Positions 6,837 through 10,400 of a stretch of DNA of 10,400 nt are shown here, in pieces (the stretch's first letter is position 1; each line of letters starts with the position of its first letter). Origin of the DNA: an uncultured Oscillospiraceae bacterium (lineage in GTDB: Bacteria > Bacillota > Clostridia > Oscillospirales > Oscillospiraceae); assembly GCA_934597345.1 (NCBI GenBank), contig CAKTRJ010000052.1, forward strand, positions 1 to 10,400. The letters run 5' to 3'. The notes under the pieces were generated by a model, which was not told the DNA's origin, did no database searches, and saw only the letters and a list, made by a program, of their open reading frames with translations. Position numbers and translations under genes: made by a program.

Positions 6837-6857
6837 CAGATTTAGGGATTTTTTCTC

Positions 6858-6886
6858 TTGCCAATTTCCATGCACTTTATTATAAT
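6858..6886 (+). promoter_or_regulatory. Sigma-A promoter of asnA
   Basis: TTGCCA (6858-6863) and a perfect TATAAT (6881-6886) are separated by 17 bases. The leader is only about 28 bases, so there is no room for a T-box or other riboswitch. Confidence 0.85.
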
Positions 6887-6920
6887 AGAGTGTATATTTG
6901 TTTGAAAGAGGTGCTTAGGC

Positions 6921-7931
6921 ATGAGTAAGGTTTTCATTCCCGCCGGTTACAAGACGCCGCTGTCCGTCTATGAGATGCAGCGCGCCATCGAGTTCATCAA
7001 GAGTAACTTTCAGGTCAATCTGGGGCAGGCGCTGAATCTGCGCCGGGTCTCCGCTCCCCTGTTTGTCCGTGAGGATTCCGGTTTGAATGATAACCTGAAC
7101 GGCGTGGAGCGCCCTGTTTCCTTTGATATCCCCGATGTGGGCGCTAACGGTCAGGTGGTACACTCCCTGGCCAAGTGGAAGCGTCTGGCGCTGAAGCGCT
7201 ATGAGTTCAACGTGGGCAAGGGCCTGTTCACCGATATGAACGCCATCCGCCGCGACGAGGAGGTAGACAACCTCCATTCCGTTTATGTGGATCAGTGGGA
7301 CTGGGAAAAGGTCATTTCCCGCGAGGATCGCAATGTTGATTTCCTGAAGCAGACTGTCCGCGCCATTGTGGGCGCTGTGGTGGAAACCAATGACGCTTTG
7401 CAGATCGCCTTCCCCAGCCTGCACACCAAGCTGGATCGTGAGGTCTATTTTGTCACCACCCAGGAGCTGGAGGACCGCTGGCCCGAGCTGACGCCCAAGG
7501 AGCGTGAGTATGCCATCTGCCGTGAGCATCACACCGTGTTCCTGATGCAGATCGGTGATAATCTGAAGCGTTCCGGTAAGCCCCATGACGGCCGCGCCCC
7601 CGACTATGACGACTGGTCCCTGAACGGCGACATTCTGCTGTACAATCCGGTGCTGGACAGCTCCTTTGAGATCTCCTCCATGGGTATCCGCGTGGATGAA
7701 GCCGCCATGGACTATCAGCTGAACGTCCGCGGCTGCAATGACCGCCGCGAGCTGCCCTTCCACAAGATGCTGCTGAATGGCGAACTGCCCCTGACCATCG
7801 GCGGCGGCATCGGCCAGTCCCGCCTGTGCATGATCATGATCGGTACCTGCCACATTGGCGAGGTGCAGGCCAGCCTGTGGGACAAGGATACCGAAAAAGC
7901 CTGCGCAGATACCGGTATCATGCTGCTGTAA
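6921..7931 (+). CDS. asnA: Aspartate-ammonia ligase (asparagine synthetase A)
   Basis: AsnA makes asparagine from aspartate, ammonia and ATP through an aspartyl-AMP intermediate. It has a fold like the catalytic core of class II aspartyl-tRNA synthetase. The 336-residue length matches the family (about 330). Conserved blocks are LNLRRVSAPLFV at 38-49, GLNDNLNGVERPVSFDI at 54-70, LFTDMNAIRRDE at 102-113, HSVYVDQWDWE at 119-129, DDWSLNGDILLYNP at 230-243, FEISSMGIRV at 249-258 and the motif-3-like GGGIGQSRLCM at 294-304. The ATG follows AAAGAGGTG. The aminotransferase upstream may provide aspartate, although each gene has its own promoter. Transcription ends at a strong hairpin shared with the facing gene. 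Confidence 0.97.
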   Translation: MSKVFIPAGYKTPLSVYEMQRAIEFIKSNFQVNLGQALNLRRVSAPLFVREDSGLNDNLNGVERPVSFDIPDVGANGQVVHSLAKWKRLALKRYEFNVGKGLFTDMNAIRRDEEVDNLHSVYVDQWDWEKVISREDRNVDFLKQTVRAIVGAVVETNDALQIAFPSLHTKLDREVYFVTTQELEDRWPELTPKEREYAICREHHTVFLMQIGDNLKRSGKPHDGRAPDYDDWSLNGDILLYNPVLDSSFEISSMGIRVDEAAMDYQLNVRGCNDRRELPFHKMLLNGELPLTIGGGIGQSRLCMIMIGTCHIGEVQASLWDKDTEKACADTGIMLL

Positions 7932-7950
7932 AGGAATTTTACATCACAGA

Positions 7951-7987
7951 AAAAGAGAGCTTTGCGGATTCCGCGAAGCTCTCTTTT
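7951..7987 (+). terminator. Bidirectional terminator between asnA and the DivIVA-like gene
   Basis: Arms 7951-7967 and 7971-7987 form a 17-bp stem with an ATT loop. One pair (7963/7975) is G-U in the plus-strand RNA and A-C in the minus-strand RNA. T-runs occur on both strands (7984-7987 plus; 7954-7950 minus). It therefore fits asnA best but can also end minus-strand transcription from the convergent gene. Confidence 0.85.
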
Positions 7988-8011
7988 ATGATCTTTCCGC
8001 TTATTGCAGCG

Positions 8012-8049
8012 TACCATTGATTGACAAGGGCCCTTGTCAATCAATGGTA
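8012..8049. repeat. Perfect 38-bp palindrome spanning the DivIVA-like stop codon
   Basis: Positions 8012-8030 are the exact reverse complement of 8031-8049, centred on GGGCCC. On the minus strand the left half contains the last codons and stop (8039-8037) of the DivIVA-like gene. No T-run follows on either strand, so it is not a standard terminator. It could act as a 3' stabilising hairpin, a binding site, or be the result of a template-switch event. Confidence 0.9.
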
Positions 8050-8630
8050 TCCTCCAGCTGCTGCAGATCCGCCATCATCTGGTCAAAGCCGGAGTAGTCG
8101 GCGTTTTCCAGTACGTCCTCGGCCCGGCGGATATCCTGGAGGATGGTCTCGCTCATAAAGGCATACGCGCCCCGCTGCTTCTGGCACCAGGTGCGCTGCT
8201 GCCCGATGACGGCCCGGAGCTTTTCGATGGCCTCAGCCCGGAACTCCTCTGTCCGGCGGTGGGCGTTGATCTCGATGTCCGCGATGTGCTCCTTCAGGTG
8301 AGCACACTCGCGGGCGGAGGCACGCAGGCTCTCGTTCTCCGCCTCCAGTGCTTCGCAGCGTACCGCCAGCTCCGCGGCACGGGCCTGGGCCTCGTCCAGC
8401 CGCTGCTGCAAGGATTCCTGATCCTGCTCCTCCTGCTTCATCTGCTTTGTCTGGGCATGCAGGGTACGCAGCGCCTGCTCGATCTGCTCATTATCAGCCT
8501 TCAGCTTGGCGTTTTCCGTTTCCAGCGCATCCAACTTCTCCTGAGTCTCCTTGGCGGTTTTTTCGATGTAGTTGACCACATCCCCCCGGTCAAAGCCGCC
8601 AAACATACAGGTTTTAAAATTCGCGTTCAT
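8037..8630 (-). CDS. DivIVA-like coiled-coil protein
   Basis: This is a 197-residue soluble protein with no signal peptide. The first 25 residues contain FGG-FDRGDVVNYIEKT, similar to the N-terminal lipid-binding segment of DivIVA/GpsB-type proteins (F-x-GFD-x2-DV-x2-Y/F). Residues about 25-120 are heptad-like and rich in Glu, Lys, Gln, Ala and Leu, so a long coiled coil is likely. A second helical part follows at 125-197. DivIVA-type proteins sit at curved or septal membrane and recruit division or cell-wall factors, but the partner of this one is unknown. The ATG at 8630 follows GGAGGGG. It stands alone with its own promoter, convergent with asnA. It may be a clostridial relative rather than true DivIVA. 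Confidence 0.72.
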   Translation of the reverse strand: MNANFKTCMFGGFDRGDVVNYIEKTAKETQEKLDALETENAKLKADNEQIEQALRTLHAQTKQMKQEEQDQESLQQRLDEAQARAAELAVRCEALEAENESLRASARECAHLKEHIADIEINAHRRTEEFRAEAIEKLRAVIGQQRTWCQKQRGAYAFMSETILQDIRRAEDVLENADYSGFDQMMADLQQLEDTID

Positions 8631-8672
8631 AGTTTTCCCCTCCGCAGATGAAATACATTTCTCTTTCTACTA

Positions 8673-8701
8673 AAGATACCACAAACGCCGCCGATTGACA
8701 A
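8673..8701 (-). promoter_or_regulatory. Promoter of the DivIVA-like gene
   Basis: On the minus strand, TTGTCA (8701-8696) and TATCTT (8678-8673) are 17 bases apart. The expected start is about 36 bases upstream of the ATG at 8630. Confidence 0.6.
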
Positions 8702-8734
8702 CCAGAAAAAAATCAAAAAAAGCAAAAATACCTC

Positions 8735-8763
8735 TTGCATTTTGGAAAAATGTGTGCTATTAT
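8735..8763 (+). promoter_or_regulatory. Promoter of the tRNA-Arg gene
   Basis: TTGCAT (8735-8740) and TATTAT (8758-8763) are 17 bases apart. The -10 box is preceded by TGC, an extended -10 element. The start near 8770 leaves about 17 bases before the mature tRNA. Confidence 0.75.
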
Positions 8764-8786
8764 TAGCAAGTCGTCTGGAAAGATAT

Positions 8787-8863
8787 GCGCCGTTAGCTCA
8801 GCTGGATAGAGCGTCTGGCTACGGACCAGAAGGCCGGGGGTTCGAATCCCTCACGGCGTGCCA
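8787..8863 (+). tRNA. tRNA-Arg (anticodon ACG)
   Basis: The full cloverleaf can be drawn. The acceptor stem is 8787-8793 with 8853-8859, and the D arm is GCTC/GAGC at 8796-8799/8809-8812. The anticodon stem is TCTGG/CCAGA at 8814-8818/8826-8830, with anticodon ACG at 8821-8823. The T arm is 8836-8852 with the TTCGAAT loop. The discriminator is G8860 and CCA is encoded at 8861-8863. The ACG anticodon, read as ICG after deamination, decodes CGU, CGC and CGA. Its 3' half is the probable target of the integrase encoded next to it. Confidence 0.97.
8836..8863. other. Probable attachment site (att) at the tRNA-Arg 3' end
   Basis: Tyrosine integrases often recombine in the T arm and acceptor end of a tRNA gene and restore it with an element-borne copy. 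The adjacent integrase reads toward this tRNA, so the core of the attachment site is expected within this segment. The exact core cannot be set without the other end of the element, which is outside the window. Confidence 0.55.
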
Positions 8864-8905
8864 AAAGTCCTCGAAATCGTCTGATTTCGAGGACTTTTGC
8901 TTTTT
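8863..8905 (+). terminator. Terminator directly after tRNA-Arg
   Basis: Arms 8863-8878 and 8883-8898 form a perfect 16-bp stem with a GTCT loop. TTTTT follows after GC at 8901-8905. The first base of the stem is the last A of the tRNA CCA end. It would stop tRNA transcription before it runs antisense into the integrase. It may also stop integrase transcription from the other side, since the AAAA of the first arm reads as T on the minus strand. Confidence 0.85.
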
Positions 8906-8980
8906 ATAAGTTGCCATTTTCGGACGCTGCTTTTTCCTGACCCAAACGCTGACCCCAACGGGAGCGGGTAGCGGAACGCA

Positions 8981-10132
8981 TTAGACAGCACGGGATAGGA
9001 TATTGCCCATCGTTTGCGCCGCTTTGAGTTGGGCGTCGGTGGTAACATGGGCGTAGGTGTCCAGCGTGAAACCCGCCGAGTAGTGGCCGAGCATATTGCT
9101 GACGGTCTTGACGTCCACGCCGTTCTGCAGGGCCATCGTCGCGAAGGTGTGGCGGAGATCGTGGAATCGGATGCGGGGCAGCCCCGCCCGTTTCAGCACC
9201 CGCTGGAGCATGTGCAGCACGCTGTCCGGTGACATGGGGCCTCCGGTGGGCGATGGGAATACCCATTCGCTGTTGCCCGTTTTTCTTCTTTGTTGCATCA
9301 GAACGTCTATCGCATCCGCCGACAGGGGCAGTGTGCGGTAGGCGTTTTTCGTTTTCAGCGGGGCTTCGACCACTTTGCCGTTTTGCCGGGAAATGGCCCG
9401 CTGGATTTTCAGCACACCACGGTCGAGATCAACGTCCGTCCACTTCAATCCCAGCAGTTCGCCGCGCCGAAGTCCGGTGGCGAGGTCGAGGTAGTAGAGC
9501 TCGTACACGCCGCTGTCCCTGGCCTCCTGGAAGAAGGCGCTGAGCTGGTCGGCGGTCAGGGTCTTCATTTCCTTGTGTTCGACTTTCGGCAGGGCGCAGC
9601 CCTGCGTTGGATTCTTGCTCACCAACTTCTGTTCCATAGCGAGGTTGTACGCCGAGCCGATCATCTGATGGATGTTTCGCACGGTTTTCGGTGCTAACCC
9701 TTTCGGCTTTTTCTTGGCCTCGACGCGGTCTACTCGCCCGCTGTCCAGCAGGTGCTTGTAGAACCGCTGTAAATCCAGAGAGGTCAGATCTGCCAGCGGG
9801 ATGCCGCCGATCTGCGGCTTGATGTGGTTTTTCAGAAAGCCTTGTGAGGTTTTGAAGGTGGATGGTCTGAGTTTTACTCTGGCATAGTTTTCCATCCAGA
9901 CCTCCAGCCAACTTCCCACGGTGTAGGTCTTGGCCCGCCCATAGTCGATGCCGATGTTTTCCTCGATGGCTTTCTTGAGTTTCTCCTTAACTTCTGCCTG
10001 TGTTTTGCCGAGGACATTTTTGATGATGGCCTTTCCGGTTTCCGGATCGTGACCGACTGTGTACCGGCCCTCCCAACGACCATCCTTGCGTTTTCGGATG
10101 TTGCCCTCGCCGTTTGCTCGTCGCTTTGGCAT
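8981..10132 (-). CDS. Tyrosine-type site-specific integrase
   Basis: This 383-residue recombinase catalyses integration and excision through a phosphotyrosine intermediate. An N-terminal arm-binding domain (about 1-60, with GNIRKRKDGRWEGRY) resembles the AP2-like domain of Tn916-family and phage integrases. A SAM-like core-binding domain follows (about 67-175), then the catalytic domain (about 190-375). All catalytic residues are in place: Arg222 in ATGLRRGE, Lys262 in PLKTKNAYRTLPL, His324 and Arg327 in HDLRH, His350 in MLGHYS and Tyr360 in LDTYAHV. It is thus probably active. The ATG at 10132 has AAAGGAG 9-15 bases upstream. An in-frame ATG at 10171 has no such site. It reads toward tRNA-Arg, its likely integration site. 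I found no clear promoter for it. Confidence 0.95.
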   Translation of the reverse strand: MPKRRANGEGNIRKRKDGRWEGRYTVGHDPETGKAIIKNVLGKTQAEVKEKLKKAIEENIGIDYGRAKTYTVGSWLEVWMENYARVKLRPSTFKTSQGFLKNHIKPQIGGIPLADLTSLDLQRFYKHLLDSGRVDRVEAKKKPKGLAPKTVRNIHQMIGSAYNLAMEQKLVSKNPTQGCALPKVEHKEMKTLTADQLSAFFQEARDSGVYELYYLDLATGLRRGELLGLKWTDVDLDRGVLKIQRAISRQNGKVVEAPLKTKNAYRTLPLSADAIDVLMQQRRKTGNSEWVFPSPTGGPMSPDSVLHMLQRVLKRAGLPRIRFHDLRHTFATMALQNGVDVKTVSNMLGHYSAGFTLDTYAHVTTDAQLKAAQTMGNILSRAV

Positions 10133-10199
10133 GGTATCAGCTCCTTTCGCAACGAACAATACCGTAACCAAGGGAACAAAGCTACCGAAAAGCCGAACT

Positions 10200-10217
10200 G
10201 TTATCAGAAAGTTATCA
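10200..10217. repeat. Direct repeat upstream of the integrase gene
   Basis: GTTATCA occurs at 10200-10206 and again at 10211-10217, 11 bases apart, or about one helical turn. Such spacing suits a dimeric regulator, an excisionase or integrase arm sites. It is short enough to be chance. Confidence 0.4.
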
Positions 10218-10300
10218 TTTGCACCTCGGAGCCGCGCCGCCTTATCTTTGACTCTGCCAGCGCAACTGAGCGCACCCGAGATCTCTGTGGATCATTCCCC

Positions 10301-10322
10301 CGGCATATTGCCAAATATGCCG
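10301..10322. repeat. Perfect 9-bp inverted repeat upstream of the integrase
   Basis: CGGCATATT (10301-10309) and AATATGCCG (10314-10322) are perfect inverted arms with a GCCA spacer. No T-run follows, so an operator is more likely than a terminator. The region 10133-10400 otherwise shows no supported gene. On the minus strand one frame is open from the window edge at 10400 to a stop near 10240 and might be the end of a gene starting outside. It has no recognisable motif. Confidence 0.45.
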
Positions 10323-10400
10323 CAAACAGGTGTATTTACAGCACAAATCTAAGCATTCCTTTTTGCGCCGCACCCCTTTGACCACATATTTGCCCACAGA

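Larger units (their letters stand above)
8864..10400. mobile_element. End of an integrative element inserted at tRNA-Arg (partial)
   Basis: A tyrosine integrase gene lies about 117 bases from the 3' end of an intact tRNA gene and points toward it, which is the standard layout for one end of a tRNA-integrated element. The window shows only this end. No excisionase, relaxase, phage or cargo gene is visible before 10400. Whether it is a prophage, an integrative conjugative element or a genomic island cannot be decided. Confidence 0.6.

Noticed and set aside
6887..6920. T-box or amino-acid riboswitch before asnA
   Set aside because: The expected leader is only about 30 bases, with no room for a specifier stem or antiterminator.
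10049..10381. Plus-strand frames overlapping the integrase start
   Set aside because: They have no ribosome binding site, overlap the N-terminal coding part of the integrase in antisense, and show no recognisable domain.
1..10400. CRISPR array, insertion sequence, rRNA or toxin-antitoxin pair
   Set aside because: I saw no regularly spaced repeats, transposase motif, rRNA segment or paired small genes in the window.

Overview
The window looks like chromosomal DNA of a spore-forming-type clostridium (Firmicutes), most likely of the Oscillospiraceae/Flavonifractor-like gut group. This is inferred from G+C-rich coding DNA with AT-rich intergenic gaps, strong AGGAGG-type ribosome binding sites, a SpoIIM-like membrane protein, a TIGR04086-type membrane protein next to yajC/tgt/queA, and a DivIVA-like coiled-coil protein. 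The genus is a guess; the phylum-level placement is firmer.

Layout. (1) Positions 83-4285 lie on the minus strand. Read in the direction of transcription they are queA and tgt (tRNA queuosine synthesis, 16 bp apart, one promoter near 4310-4340), yajC (own consensus promoter and own hairpin terminator), a small four-helix membrane protein of the TIGR04086 type, and a SpoIIM-like membrane protein with its own promoter. A 343-base AT-rich gap (689-1031) holds that promoter, a cluster of TTATGTAAAC-like direct repeats and a possible plus-strand promoter and hairpin. (2) Positions 4286-4516 are a divergent intergenic region with promoters facing both ways and a repeated TTGCAACGSC inverted-repeat element between them. 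(3) Positions 4517-7931 are three plus-strand metabolic genes, each with a 17-bp-spaced sigma-A promoter: a phosphate acetyl/butyryltransferase family enzyme, a class I aminotransferase and ammonia-dependent asparagine synthetase (asnA). The last two each end in a strong hairpin terminator. Aspartate made by an aspartate-type aminotransferase would feed AsnA. (4) Positions 8037-8630 (minus) encode a DivIVA-like coiled-coil protein whose stop codon lies inside a perfect 38-bp palindrome. (5) Positions 8787-8863 are tRNA-Arg(ACG), followed at once by a 16-bp hairpin and then a tyrosine integrase (8981-10132, minus) reading toward the tRNA. This is the arrangement of one end of an element integrated at the 3' end of a tRNA gene. 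The rest of the element lies beyond 10400.

Most of the window is ordinary housekeeping DNA. I found no clear new system inside it. The points of interest are the element boundary, the 38-bp palindrome, the repeat element between the divergent promoters, and the AT-rich gap with a possible RNA. Any accessory cargo would be to the right of the window.
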